Shown here: positions 24,136-33,198 of the stretch, one piece after another
How positions within the stretch are numbered: position 1 is the first letter of the stretch
How the letters are laid out: each line of letters opens with the position of its first letter
Assembly (NCBI RefSeq): GCF_034347405.1
Contig: NZ_CP133778.1
Coordinates: 3,720,001 to 3,784,000, forward strand
Source: Pseudomonas sp. CCC3.1
GTDB taxonomy: Bacteria; Pseudomonadota; Gammaproteobacteria; Pseudomonadales; Pseudomonadaceae
Reading direction: 5' to 3'
Length of the DNA: 64,000 bases
Program-made: the position numbers and the translations under genes
The notes under the pieces: model-generated
Told to the model about the DNA's origin: nothing
Databases searched by the model: none
The model's input: only the letters and a program-made list of their open reading frames with translations

Positions 24136-25371
24136 TTACTCACCCTGACGGGCAGGTGCATCCAATTCAAAAGCGGTGTGCAGGGAGCGCACAGCCAGCT
24201 CCAGGTACTTCTCTTCGATCACTACCGAGACTTTGATCTCGGAGGTCGAGATCATCAGGATGTTGATGTTCTCTTTGGCCAGCGATTCAAACATGCGGCT
24301 GGCAACACCCGCATGAGAGCGCATGCCCACGCCGACAATCGACACCTTGGCAATGTTGGTATCGCCCACCACTTCACGCGCGCCAATCTCGCGCGAGGTG
24401 TTTTCCAGGACCTGAGAAGCAGCCTGGTAGTCGTTGCGGTGCACCGTGAAGGTGAAGTCGGTGGTGTTATCGTGCGCAACGTTCTGCACGATCATGTCGA
24501 CTTCAATGTTGGCCGCGCTGATCGGGCCCAGGATCTTGAACGCCACGCCCGGGGTGTCTGGCACGCCACGGATGGTCAGCTTGGCTTCGTCGCGGTTGAA
24601 AGCGATGCCAGAAATGATCGGCTGTTCCATGGATTCCTCTTCATCAATAGTAATGAGGGTGCCCGGACCCTCTTTGAAGCTGTGCAATACGCGCAGCGGA
24701 ACGTTGTACTTGCCTGCAAACTCGACAGCGCGGATCTGCAACACTTTGGAGCCCAGGCTGGCCATTTCCAGCATTTCTTCGAAGGTGATCTTTTCCAGAC
24801 GCTGAGCCTTCGCCACAACCCGCGGGTCGGTGGTGTAGACACCGTCAACATCGGTGTAGATCTGGCACTCATCAGCCTTCAAGGCTGCTGCCAGTGCCAC
24901 GCCGGTCGTGTCCGAGCCGCCACGGCCCAAGGTGGTGATGTTGCCGCCTTCATCCACGCCCTGAAAGCCTGCAACCACAACCACGCGACCAGCCTTGAGG
25001 TCGGCGCGAATCTTCTGGTCATCAATTTTCAGGATGCGGGCTTTGGTGTGCGAACTGTCCGTCAGAATGCGCACCTGGCTACCGGTGTAGGACACCGCAG
25101 GCACACCGCGTTTGTTCAGCGCCATCGACAGCAGGCCAATCGTCACTTGCTCGCCGGTGGACACAATCACATCCAGCTCACGGGGCAACGGCTGATCGCT
25201 GATCTGTTTAGCCAGCTCAATCAAACGATTGGTCTCGCCGCTCATCGCAGACAGCACAATCACCAAGTCGTGGCCAGCTTCACGGAACTTCTTAACTTTA
25301 TCGGCGACCTGCTCGATTCTTTCGACAGTGCCGACCGAGGTGCCTCCGAATTTCTGTACGATCAAAGCCAT
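24136..25371 (-). CDS. lysC: Aspartate kinase
   Basis: Phosphorylates aspartate, the first step towards lysine, threonine and methionine. The 411-residue protein begins with the kinase motif VQKFGGTSVGTVERI, has FQGVDEGGNITTLGRGGSDT in the active site, and ends with a tandem ACT regulatory part (ISGIAFNRDEAKLTIRGVPD and IVGVGMRSHAGVASRMFESL) typical of feedback control by lysine and threonine. Length and order are normal. It lies between alaS and csrA, the usual Pseudomonas order, and has its own terminator. Confidence 0.97.
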   Translation of the reverse strand: MALIVQKFGGTSVGTVERIEQVADKVKKFREAGHDLVIVLSAMSGETNRLIELAKQISDQPLPRELDVIVSTGEQVTIGLLSMALNKRGVPAVSYTGSQVRILTDSSHTKARILKIDDQKIRADLKAGRVVVVAGFQGVDEGGNITTLGRGGSDTTGVALAAALKADECQIYTDVDGVYTTDPRVVAKAQRLEKITFEEMLEMASLGSKVLQIRAVEFAGKYNVPLRVLHSFKEGPGTLITIDEEESMEQPIISGIAFNRDEAKLTIRGVPDTPGVAFKILGPISAANIEVDMIVQNVAHDNTTDFTFTVHRNDYQAASQVLENTSREIGAREVVGDTNIAKVSIVGVGMRSHAGVASRMFESLAKENINILMISTSEIKVSVVIEEKYLELAVRSLHTAFELDAPARQGE

Positions 25372-25419
25372 TTCAAAGCAGCCTCAGCCCATAAAGGGCG
25401 CCCATTTATCATTCAAACG

Positions 25420-25446
25420 ACGCGCCATCACTAGACGATGGCGCGT
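25420..25446 (-). terminator. Hairpin after alaS
   Basis: ACGCGCCATC and GATGGCGCGT (10-bp arms) flank a seven-base loop, nine bp after the alaS stop. The following tract on the minus strand is only weakly T-rich. Confidence 0.65.
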
Positions 25447-25454
25447 ACTGGACC

Positions 25455-28073
25455 TCAGATACCCTGTTCAACGAAGGGCACAGTCAGGGCCAACGCGGCG
25501 TCCAGGGCAGCAGCGTCAACACCACCGCCTTGCGCCATGTCCGGACGACCACCGCCCTTCCCGCCCACTGCCGCAGCGGCCTGCTTCATCAAATCACCGG
25601 CTTTGAGTTGGCCAGTCAGGTCTTTGGTTACGCCTGCAACCAGTACGACCTTATCTTCATGAACACTGCCGAGCAGGATCACCGCACGGCCGAGCTTGTT
25701 CTTCAGCTGATCTACCAGCGCCAATAGCGCCTTGCCATCTTGACCGTCCAGGCGAGCGGCCAACACTTTCACGCCTTTTATATCCACCGCCGACGATGAC
25801 AGATCATCGCCCGCAGCGCTTGCGGCCTTGGCCTGCAATTGTTCCAGTTGTTTTTCCAGTTGGCGGTTACGCTCCAGCACAGCCGACAGTTTGTCGACCA
25901 GGTTGTCACGCGACCCCTTGACCAGGCTCGCGGCTTCCTTGAGCTGCTCTTCAGCGGCGTTCAGGTAAGCCAGCGCGGCTGCGCCCGTGACCGCTTCAAT
26001 ACGACGAATACCCGACGCCACACCGCCTTCGCTGGTGATTTTCATCAGGCCGATGTCACCGGTGCGCTTGGCATGGATACCACCACACAGCTCCACCGAG
26101 AAATCGCCGCCCATGCTCAGCACGCGCACGTTGTCGCCGTACTTCTCGCCAAACAGCGCCATGGCGCCTTTTTGCTTGGCGGTTTCGATATCGGTTTCTT
26201 CAGTCTCGACCGGGGTGTTCTTGCGAATTTCGGTGTTGACGATGTCTTCCAGCGCCTTGATCTGCTCAGGCTTGATGGCTTCGAAGTGGCTGAAGTCGAA
26301 GCGCATGCGCTGACTGTCGACCAGAGAACCCTTCTGCTGAACATGCTCGCCCAGCACCTGGCGCAAGGCGGCGTGCAGCAAGTGAGTCGCCGAGTGGTTC
26401 AGCGAGGTGGCATGACGCACATCGCCATCTACCTGAGCTTCAACGGTTTCGCCGACCTTGAGACCGCCCGCGGCCACCACGCCGTGGTGCAGGAACGCAC
26501 CGCCGGTTTTGGTGGTGTCACGCACGTCAAAGCGCGCGGCGCCGGCTTGCAGGTAACCGCAATCACCCACTTGACCGCCGGACTCTGCATAGAAAGGCGT
26601 CTGGTCGAGAACCACTACGCCCTCGTCGCCTTCATTCAGGGTGGCAACGGACTGGCCTTCTTTATAGAGGGCAATCACTTTGGCCGAGCTGTGGGTCGCG
26701 TTGTAGCCGACGAACTCGGTTGGCACGTCAACTTTGACCAACGTGTTGTAGTCCAGACCGAACGAGCTGGCCGAACGTGCACGCACACGCTGAGCTTCCA
26801 TCTCGCGTTCGAAGCCTTCTTCGTCCACAGTCAGGTTGCGCTCGCGGGCGATGTCAGCGGTCAGGTCCATCGGGAAACCATACGTGTCATATAGCTTGAA
26901 CACGACGTCGCCCGGCACCACAGTGCCTTTGAGCTCAGCCAGATCCTGCTCGAGGATTTTCAGGCCCTGCTCCAGGGTCTTGGAGAACTGCTCTTCTTCA
27001 GCCTTGAGTACACGCTCAATGTTGGCCTGCTCACGCACCAGTTCCGGGAAGCTTGCACCCATCTCGGCAACCAGCGCCGCGACGATCTTGTAGAAGAAGT
27101 TACCGGTAGCACCCAGCTTGTTGCCGTGACGGCAAGCGCGACGAATGATGCGACGCAGCACGTAGCCACGGCCTTCGTTGGAAGGCAGCACGCCGTCAGC
27201 AATCAGGAAGCTGCACGAACGAATGTGGTCAGCCACGACTTTGAGCGATGCCTGGCCTTCGTTATTGCAGCCAATGGCTTGAGCGGCGGCGGTCAACAGG
27301 CTCTGGAACAGGTCGATATCGTAGTTGGAGTTCACGTGCTGCATCACCGCACTGATCCGTTCCAGGCCCATGCCGGTGTCTACCGACGGCGCTGGCAACG
27401 GATGCAACACGCCATCGGCGGTGCGGTTGAACTGCATGAATACGTTGTTCCAGATTTCGATGTAACGGTCACCGTCTTCATCTGGCGAGCCCGGCGGGCC
27501 GCCCCAGATGTCCGGGCCATGGTCATAGAAAATCTCGGTGCACGGGCCGCACGGGCCGGTATCGCCCATGGTCCAGAAGTTGTCCGACGCGTACGGAGCA
27601 CCTTTGTTGTCGCCAATGCGGATCATGCGCTCGGCAGGCACGCCCACTTGTTGGGTCCAGATGTCATAGGCTTCGTCATCGCTGGCGTAAACCGTCACCC
27701 AGAGCTTGTCTTTCGGCAGTTTCAAAACGCCGGTCAGGAAAGTCCAGGCGAAGTTGATCGCGTCTTTCTTGAAATAATCGCCAAAGCTGAAGTTGCCGAG
27801 CATTTCAAAGAACGTGTGGTGACGTGCGGTGTAACCGACGTTTTCCAGGTCGCTGTTCTTACCACCGGCTCGCACGCACTTCTGGCTGCTGGTCGCTCGG
27901 GTGTAAGCACGTTTTTCTTGACCCAGGAAGCAGTCCTTGAACTGGTTCATCCCCGCGTTAGTGAACAGCAGGGTCGGGTCGTTATTCGGGACCAAGGAGC
28001 TGGAAGGGACACGGGTGTGACCTTGCTCCTCGAAGAAGCGAAGGAAGGCTTCACGGATTTCTGCGCTTTTCAT
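25455..28073 (-). CDS. alaS: Alanyl-tRNA synthetase
   Basis: Charges tRNA-Ala and edits misacylated Ser/Gly. The 872-residue protein starts MKSAEIREAFLRFFEEQGHT with GGAAGAA upstream; a further 22 codons of open frame precede it and are unlikely to be used. Visible parts: class II catalytic motifs (ARHHTFFEMLGNFSFGDYFK), the editing domain zinc motif HSATHLLHAALR and CGGIHA, and a Gly-rich C-Ala end (AVGGKGGGRPDMAQGGG). Full length and order are as expected. It is followed by lysC and preceded by ltaE, as in P. aeruginosa. Confidence 0.97.
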   Translation of the reverse strand: MKSAEIREAFLRFFEEQGHTRVPSSSLVPNNDPTLLFTNAGMNQFKDCFLGQEKRAYTRATSSQKCVRAGGKNSDLENVGYTARHHTFFEMLGNFSFGDYFKKDAINFAWTFLTGVLKLPKDKLWVTVYASDDEAYDIWTQQVGVPAERMIRIGDNKGAPYASDNFWTMGDTGPCGPCTEIFYDHGPDIWGGPPGSPDEDGDRYIEIWNNVFMQFNRTADGVLHPLPAPSVDTGMGLERISAVMQHVNSNYDIDLFQSLLTAAAQAIGCNNEGQASLKVVADHIRSCSFLIADGVLPSNEGRGYVLRRIIRRACRHGNKLGATGNFFYKIVAALVAEMGASFPELVREQANIERVLKAEEEQFSKTLEQGLKILEQDLAELKGTVVPGDVVFKLYDTYGFPMDLTADIARERNLTVDEEGFEREMEAQRVRARSASSFGLDYNTLVKVDVPTEFVGYNATHSSAKVIALYKEGQSVATLNEGDEGVVVLDQTPFYAESGGQVGDCGYLQAGAARFDVRDTTKTGGAFLHHGVVAAGGLKVGETVEAQVDGDVRHATSLNHSATHLLHAALRQVLGEHVQQKGSLVDSQRMRFDFSHFEAIKPEQIKALEDIVNTEIRKNTPVETEETDIETAKQKGAMALFGEKYGDNVRVLSMGGDFSVELCGGIHAKRTGDIGLMKITSEGGVASGIRRIEAVTGAAALAYLNAAEEQLKEAASLVKGSRDNLVDKLSAVLERNRQLEKQLEQLQAKAASAAGDDLSSSAVDIKGVKVLAARLDGQDGKALLALVDQLKNKLGRAVILLGSVHEDKVVLVAGVTKDLTGQLKAGDLMKQAAAAVGGKGGGRPDMAQGGGVDAAALDAALALTVPFVEQGI

Positions 28074-28219
28074 AGGTTCTTCCACGGAGGCTGCGGCCAG
28101 AGGCAAGTAAATCACGTCAATCGACAGTGCGACTCGCAAAGGGCCGCATTATATCGGCCCTTCGCCTCGGGTACAGCGTGTTTATACGATAGCGGCAAGC
28201 AATTGGACGGATTGCAAGC

Positions 28220-29224
28220 TTATTGATGGGAAAAGGCGCTGAAAACCTCGATGGTTTGCTCGATCTGGCTGCGACTGACGTCCATGTGCGTCACCAGACG
28301 CAAGCGCGGTGCCGCACTGATCTTGATCCCGCGCTCTGCTGCAAAGTGTTTGAGCGCCTCGGCCCTCCCGTTCACCTGCGCGTACACCATATTGGTCTGC
28401 ACCGGCTCAACCTCATAGCCGGCAGCGCGCAGGCCTTCGACCAGCAACTGGGCATTGGCATGATCATCGGCCAGACGCTCGACCTGGTTGTCTAGCGCGT
28501 ACAGGCCTGCCGCTGCCAGTTGCCCCGCCTGACGCATGCCGCCGCCGAGCATTTTGCGCAAGCGCCGGGCCTTGCCAATCAGGTCTGCGGTGCCGCACAG
28601 CACCGAGCCCACAGGCGCGCCCAGGCCTTTGGAAAGGCACACCGAGACCGAGTCGAAATGCCGGGTAATGTCGCCCGCATCGACACCCTGTTTGACCGCC
28701 GCGTTGTACAACCGCGCGCCATCAAGGTGCAAGGCCAGGCCATGCTCACGAGTCAGTCGACTGGCGGCGGCCAGGTATTCGGCCGACAAGACCTTACCCT
28801 GCATGGTGTTTTCCAGCGCCAGCAAGCGAGTGCGGGCGAAGTGAAAGTCGTCAGGTTTGATCGCGGCAGCGACCTGTTGCAGATCCAGACTGCCATCGGC
28901 TTGCACGTCCAGCGGCTGTGGCTGAATAGACCCCAACACCGCTGCACCGCCGCCCTCGTACATATAGGTGTGCGCCTTCTGCCCGACGATGTATTCATCG
29001 CCGCGCCCACAATGCGCCATCAACGCCAGCAGATTGCTCATGGTTCCGGTGGGCACAAACAGCGCCTTGGCAAAGCCCAGGCGCAAGGCCATCTCGGACT
29101 CCAGCTTGTTCACGGTAGGATCTTCACCATAAACATCGTCCCCCAACGCAGCACTCGCCATGGCCTCACGCATACCGACACTGGGTTGGGTCACGGTGTC
29201 ACTGCGCAGATCAATAACCGTCAT
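28220..29224 (-). CDS. ltaE: Low-specificity L-threonine aldolase
   Basis: A 334-residue PLP enzyme that cleaves threonine and related beta-hydroxy amino acids to glycine and an aldehyde. It opens with MTVIDLRSDTVTQPSVGMRE, contains GDDVYGEDPTVNKLE, the LHLDGARLYNAA Asp-containing segment and the PLP lysine in VSVCLSKGLGAPVGS. GAGGA lies eight bases before the chosen ATG; an upstream in-frame extension of 29 codons lacks family similarity. Its neighbours are alaS (downstream) and a divergent FMN riboswitch. Confidence 0.94.
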   Translation of the reverse strand: MTVIDLRSDTVTQPSVGMREAMASAALGDDVYGEDPTVNKLESEMALRLGFAKALFVPTGTMSNLLALMAHCGRGDEYIVGQKAHTYMYEGGGAAVLGSIQPQPLDVQADGSLDLQQVAAAIKPDDFHFARTRLLALENTMQGKVLSAEYLAAASRLTREHGLALHLDGARLYNAAVKQGVDAGDITRHFDSVSVCLSKGLGAPVGSVLCGTADLIGKARRLRKMLGGGMRQAGQLAAAGLYALDNQVERLADDHANAQLLVEGLRAAGYEVEPVQTNMVYAQVNGRAEALKHFAAERGIKISAAPRLRLVTHMDVSRSQIEQTIEVFSAFSHQ

Positions 29225-29404
29225 GTAAAAATCCTCAGCCATGTGAGATGAGCACCTCGGGATACTCATCGGGAATGTCCCTGTCGGACAAGAATACCCG
29301 CATACCGGCATCGAAAAAAACGATGGCTATTAGCAAAAAGCAGCGATGCATCTTTGAAACATATGTGATACAAAATGTCCGCCGCCAGAAATGCTGGTGG
29401 CAAC

Positions 29405-29567
29405 GTTCTCAGGGCGGGGTGCAACTCCCCACCGGCGGTAATTGCGCGCAACGCGCATAGCCCGCGAGCGCTTGGTACTTACGACAGCGTTTAGCTGAAG
29501 AGGTGGCAAGGTCAGCAGACTCGGTGTGATTCCGAGGCCGACGGTCATAGTCCGGATGAAGAGAGAA
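29405..29567 (+). promoter_or_regulatory. FMN riboswitch (RFN element)
   Basis: The conserved RFN blocks appear in order: AGGGCGGGGTGCAACTCCCC, ACCGGCGGTAA, GCCCGCGAGCGC, a later GGTCAGCAGACTCGGTG, TTCCGAGGCCGACGGTCATA and GTCCGGATGAAGAGAGAAC. It precedes the lumazine synthase gene by about 130 bases, so riboflavin formation through that gene is expected to fall when FMN is plentiful. Confidence 0.96.
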
Positions 29568-29695
29568 CGGGATTGGCGCCAAAGGGCCGTCAACCAGGCA
29601 GGCATGTACCGTTCACGGTGCCCACCTTCTGGAACGTACCCTTAAATCCCATTCAATTCATAAGCCCTGTTTTTCACACAAACAGGAGTCAGAAC

Positions 29696-30190
29696 ATGCA
29701 ACCCACCGCAATTCATCACAACGAGCGCGTCGCTTTTATCCAGGCCAGCTGGCACAAAGAGATCGTCGATCAGAGCCGTAAAGGCTTTCTGGCCGAAATG
29801 CTGCTGCAGGGCTACCAGGAAAGCGATATCGACTTTTTTGAAGTTGGCGGCGCCTTTGAAATCCCGCTGCACGCCAAGCTGCTGGCCAAAACCGGTCGTT
29901 ATGCCGGTATCGTCGGCGCCGCACTGGTCGTTGATGGCGGCATCTACCGCCATGATTTCGTGGCCCAGTCGGTCGTCAGCGGCTTGATGCAAGTGCAACT
30001 GGAAACCGAAATCCCGGTGTTCTCGGTCAGCCTTACGCCGCACCACTTCCACGCGGGCGAAGAGCATCAGAAGTTTTTCTTTGATCACTTCGTGCACAAA
30101 GGTCAGGAAGCGGCGAAAACATGCGTTGATACCTTGCAGAAAATCCGCGCTATCAAGCGTCTGGATACCCAGCAAAAACGCGCGGTGTAA
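29696..30190 (+). CDS. ribH: 6,7-dimethyl-8-ribityllumazine synthase, RibH2-like
   Basis: Condenses 5-amino-6-ribitylaminouracil with dihydroxybutanone phosphate in riboflavin synthesis. The 164-residue protein has the family features FIQASWHKEIVDQSRKGFLA, VGGAFEIPLHAKLLAKTGRY, GAALVVDGGIYRHDFVAQSV and the catalytic-side LTPHHFHAGEEHQKFFFDHF. The histidine-rich and longer C-terminus resembles the second lumazine synthase type (RibH2) rather than the standard ribH of the rib operon. AGGAG precedes the ATG. It is alone under an FMN riboswitch and ends in a strong terminator. Confidence 0.88.
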   Translation: MQPTAIHHNERVAFIQASWHKEIVDQSRKGFLAEMLLQGYQESDIDFFEVGGAFEIPLHAKLLAKTGRYAGIVGAALVVDGGIYRHDFVAQSVVSGLMQVQLETEIPVFSVSLTPHHFHAGEEHQKFFFDHFVHKGQEAAKTCVDTLQKIRAIKRLDTQQKRAV

Positions 30191-30196
30191 TTAGCT

Positions 30197-30240
30197 CGCA
30201 AACAAAAACAGGCCCTTCAAAGGGCCTGTTTTTGTTTGCG
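30197..30240 (+). terminator. Strong terminator after the lumazine synthase gene
   Basis: A perfect inverted repeat with 21-bp arms and a two-base loop, with centre GGCCCTT/AAGGGCC and outer A-rich/T-rich flanks that allow termination in both directions. Confidence 0.93.
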
Positions 30241-30247
30241 CCTTTAT

Positions 30248-30313
30248 GTAGGAGCGAGCATGCCTCGCGATCTTTTAAAAGATCAAAAGATCGCGAGGCA
30301 AGCTCGCTCCTAC
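30248..30313. repeat. REP palindrome (GTAGGAGCGAGC family)
   Basis: GTAGGAGCGAGCATGCCTCG and its inverse GGCAAGCTCGCTCCTAC enclose GATC-TTTT/AAAAGATC stems. Same family as 36818-36872, 43827-43892 and 56956-57022. Confidence 0.9.
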
Positions 30314-30327
30314 AGTTGATCAGCAGG

Positions 30328-31332
30328 CTACGCGAGCGCCTTCACGGGTTCGATGATGATCCCGGCACGCAAGCCGTTCTTGACCTTGGGGTTCGGGAAG
30401 ATGATCCGAGCGCCCTCCTCCTCGATAACCCAACGGGTTTTCGGCGCATCTTGCGCCAGCAAGTAACCCTTGGGCAGCTCGCAAAAGTTCTCGACATCAG
30501 CCGGCAAGTGCAGGATGAACGCATCGCTGTGCTTGATCACTTCACGTGCCACGCTGAACAGCTGCAAACCCTCCAGAGAAGTGTCTTCCAGTGGCTGCTC
30601 GGTGCCTTCGATGATGTGCTTCAAGCGCAACTCCAGACGTTCGACGTTAACCCCGGCGTTTTGCCCAAACGGTCGGGCTTTACCCAGCTCCAGGGTAAAG
30701 GCCTCGGCGCCCAACTGATCGTAGGTGTAGGCGCTGAACACAATGGAAGGCTTGTTCTGCAGCAACACCGCTTCCATCCCGGCAGCGCGCAGGCGTGCAA
30801 GCTCCAGGCGGGAGTGCTCACGCCCTTCTTTATAGGGATACAACGCGAACTGCTCGATTTTCGAACCGCGAATGGCCGTGTGCAGGTCGTAATGCAGACG
30901 CGTGCGCTCAGGCTGATTGAAAAACGCCTCAGCCAGATGCTCAAGTTCGCAGGCGCGCAAGGCTTCTGGCCCGCTGCTGCTTTCGTGGCGGCCATTGAAC
31001 AGGCGGTTAAGGTCTTCTTCGACAAACCGTGCGCCGGTGCGCATGGCACCCGGGTTGCCAAACAGAAACAGAATTCGGACTCGCGGCTTCACTTCGCCAC
31101 GAGCAATGGCATTCAACAGGCGATCCAACAGCTCGATCGGCGCTGTTTCATTACCATGGATGCCAGCCGACAGCAGCAAATCCATGCCGCTGTCGCGCGC
31201 CTCGGGAGGACGCACTTCGAGCGCGCCCTCGGCCAGCCAGCGCATCCGCACGCCGTCGACAGTCAGTTGAGTTTTCTCGGCCGGTTCACGTCCGGCCAAG
31301 GTCAGTTCAAGCAGTTTGCCGAGAGCGAGCAT
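30328..31332 (-). CDS. astE: Succinylglutamate desuccinylase
   Basis: Last step of the AST pathway: succinylglutamate to glutamate plus succinate (AruE in Pseudomonas). The 334-residue zinc enzyme has the M14-like motif LLSAGIHGNETAP (His and Glu ligands), a second His in YDLHTAIRG and the general-base region TLELGKARPFG. AAGGAAG stands before the ATG. It is the final gene of the arginine catabolic operon here, separated by 13 bp from the small gene upstream. Confidence 0.95.
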   Translation of the reverse strand: MLALGKLLELTLAGREPAEKTQLTVDGVRMRWLAEGALEVRPPEARDSGMDLLLSAGIHGNETAPIELLDRLLNAIARGEVKPRVRILFLFGNPGAMRTGARFVEEDLNRLFNGRHESSSGPEALRACELEHLAEAFFNQPERTRLHYDLHTAIRGSKIEQFALYPYKEGREHSRLELARLRAAGMEAVLLQNKPSIVFSAYTYDQLGAEAFTLELGKARPFGQNAGVNVERLELRLKHIIEGTEQPLEDTSLEGLQLFSVAREVIKHSDAFILHLPADVENFCELPKGYLLAQDAPKTRWVIEEEGARIIFPNPKVKNGLRAGIIIEPVKALA

Positions 31333-31345
31333 AACGCTTCCTTAA

Positions 31346-31639
31346 TCAGTGATTACAGTCTGGGCCGTGCACGTGACCGTCTTCGCCATCTTCGTCGCTC
31401 AAGTCAGCCGGCTCCATTTCCAGTTGCAGACTAACAAGGTTAGTCGCCAATGGACGCAGCAGCAGGTTGGCGTATTCAGCATCGCCTTCTTCAACATCAA
31501 CACCGATCAGCAACTGGCCACGGCCGTCTTGTTGAATCCACAGCTCTTTGCCCTGCCACAGGATTGCGACGCGGGTGCAGGACGTTTCCAGTTGCGTGCC
31601 ATCAGTGTCTTCAAGGATCAGCTGCAGGGAATCGCTCAT
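31346..31639 (-). CDS. Conserved small protein of the ast operon
   Basis: A 97-residue acidic protein (MSDSLQLILEDTDGTQLETS) ending in a His/Cys tail HVHGPDCNH that could bind a metal. It lies between astB and astE, where P. aeruginosa also carries a short conserved gene of unknown function (from memory). GAGAG precedes the ATG. Its role in arginine catabolism is not known; co-transcription is likely from the spacing. Confidence 0.75.
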   Translation of the reverse strand: MSDSLQLILEDTDGTQLETSCTRVAILWQGKELWIQQDGRGQLLIGVDVEEGDAEYANLLLRPLATNLVSLQLEMEPADLSDEDGEDGHVHGPDCNH

Positions 31640-31697
31640 AATTTCGCTCTCATTGGAAAGTCAGATGGCGCGCCTTAAAGGGTCGGCGCGCGCATGT

Positions 31698-33044
31698 TCA
31701 ATTGATCTGAAACGGGTAAACCGAGCCCAGTTTAAGGATTTGCGTCAGTTCATCCAGTGCCGTCCGGCATTCAAGCAACAACTGAGGGTCTGCCAGGTCG
31801 CTTTCGCGCAGGGCATCGCGGTAGTGCTTGTTCACCCAGCCGGTCAACGTGTCATACAACGGGGCGGTCATGATAACCCCCGGATTGACCGCCGCCAGCT
31901 CAGTTTCATTGAGCGCGACGCGCAGTCGCAGGCACGCCGGGCCACCGCCGTTTTGCATGCTCTGCTTAAGATCAAACACCTTCACTTCACGAATCGGGCC
32001 GCTTGCGCTGGTCAAACCTTGCAGGTACTGCCAGACACGCGGGTTCGCACGGCACTCTTCGGGCACGATCAGCAGCATCGAACCGTCAGCACGGCTGAGC
32101 AACTGGCTGTTGAACAAGTAAGAACGCACCGCATCCTCTACAGCCACCTGGTCACGCGGCACGCTGATGGACTGGAACTGCGCCCCGCGTGCGGCCAGCT
32201 TGCGGCGCAATTCGTCGAGCATGGCTTCGGTATTCAGAAACGCATCCTGGTGATGGAACAGCAACTCACCGTTGCCGACCGCGATCACGTCGTTATGGAA
32301 CACGCCCTGATCGATCACCGACGGGTTTTGCTGGGCAAACACCACACCCTCCTCGCTCAGGCCGTGCAACCGCGCTACGGCTTGCGAGGCTTCGAGGGTC
32401 TGGCGGGCCGGGTACTTTTGCGGCGCCGGGTAACGGCTGTCGAACGCGCTGCGCCCGTAGACAAAAAACTCAACCCCGGCCTCGCCGTAGTCACGGCAAA
32501 AACGTGTGTGGTTGGCCGCGCCTTCGTCACCGAACTGGGCCACAGCAGGCAATGCCGCGTGGTGCGCAAAGTGTTGCTGATCGGCAAACATCGCCCCCAG
32601 CACACGGCTGGTAGTCGGGTGCTCGATGCTGCGATGGAATTTGCAGTTGAGGTTGGCGGCCGTGAAATGCACGCGACCGTCCGCCGTGTCGGCGCTAGGG
32701 CTGACCGTGGCTGCGTTGGCCACCCACATGCTGGAGGCCGAGCAACTGGCAACCAGCAAAGGCATGGCTTCTTTAGCGGCGCGCTCAATCACTTGCGCGT
32801 CGGTCCCGGCAAAGCCCAGGCTGCGCAAGGCGCCGACGTCCGGGCGCTCTTGCGGCGCTAGCACGCCTTGGACAAAGCCCATGTCCATCAGCGCTTTCAT
32901 TTTTTCCAGGCCTTGCAGCGCCGCTTCCTTGGGGTTGGAGGCTTGCTGACTGTTGCTCTGGGACGCGACGTTGCCAAACGACAAACCGCCGTAGTTATGG
33001 GTCGGCCCCACTAGACCGTCAAAATTGACTTCAAAGGATTTCAT
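31698..33044 (-). CDS. astB: N-succinylarginine dihydrolase
   Basis: Second step of the AST pathway, hydrolysing succinylarginine to succinylornithine, CO2 and ammonia (AruB). The 448-residue protein starts MKSFEVNFDGLVGPTHNYGG, has SASSMWVANAATVSPSADT around residues 110-130, the FHRSIEHP histidine region and the C-terminal NGGGPACLRLRV with the nucleophilic cysteine. GGAG precedes the ATG; 15 more upstream codons are open but not family-like. A REP element lies between it and astD. Confidence 0.95.
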   Translation of the reverse strand: MKSFEVNFDGLVGPTHNYGGLSFGNVASQSNSQQASNPKEAALQGLEKMKALMDMGFVQGVLAPQERPDVGALRSLGFAGTDAQVIERAAKEAMPLLVASCSASSMWVANAATVSPSADTADGRVHFTAANLNCKFHRSIEHPTTSRVLGAMFADQQHFAHHAALPAVAQFGDEGAANHTRFCRDYGEAGVEFFVYGRSAFDSRYPAPQKYPARQTLEASQAVARLHGLSEEGVVFAQQNPSVIDQGVFHNDVIAVGNGELLFHHQDAFLNTEAMLDELRRKLAARGAQFQSISVPRDQVAVEDAVRSYLFNSQLLSRADGSMLLIVPEECRANPRVWQYLQGLTSASGPIREVKVFDLKQSMQNGGGPACLRLRVALNETELAAVNPGVIMTAPLYDTLTGWVNKHYRDALRESDLADPQLLLECRTALDELTQILKLGSVYPFQIN

Positions 33045-33095
33045 CGGTGAGGCTCCGGAAAACGTTTGTATATAGACGAGGTACAACACATGACC

Positions 33096-33182
33096 TGTGG
33101 GAGCGGGCTTGCTCGCGATAGCATGACCGCAGCCTAACCGTAAAACCGCGCTGCCTGTATCGCGAGCAAGCCCGCTCCCACA
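33096..33182. repeat. REP-type palindrome (GTGGGAGC family)
   Basis: TGTGGGAGCGGGCTTGCTCG and its inverse CGAGCAAGCCCGCTCCCACA are nearly perfect; it is located inside the ast operon between astD and astB. Confidence 0.9.
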
Positions 33183-33198
33183 GTGATGATATGAGGCT

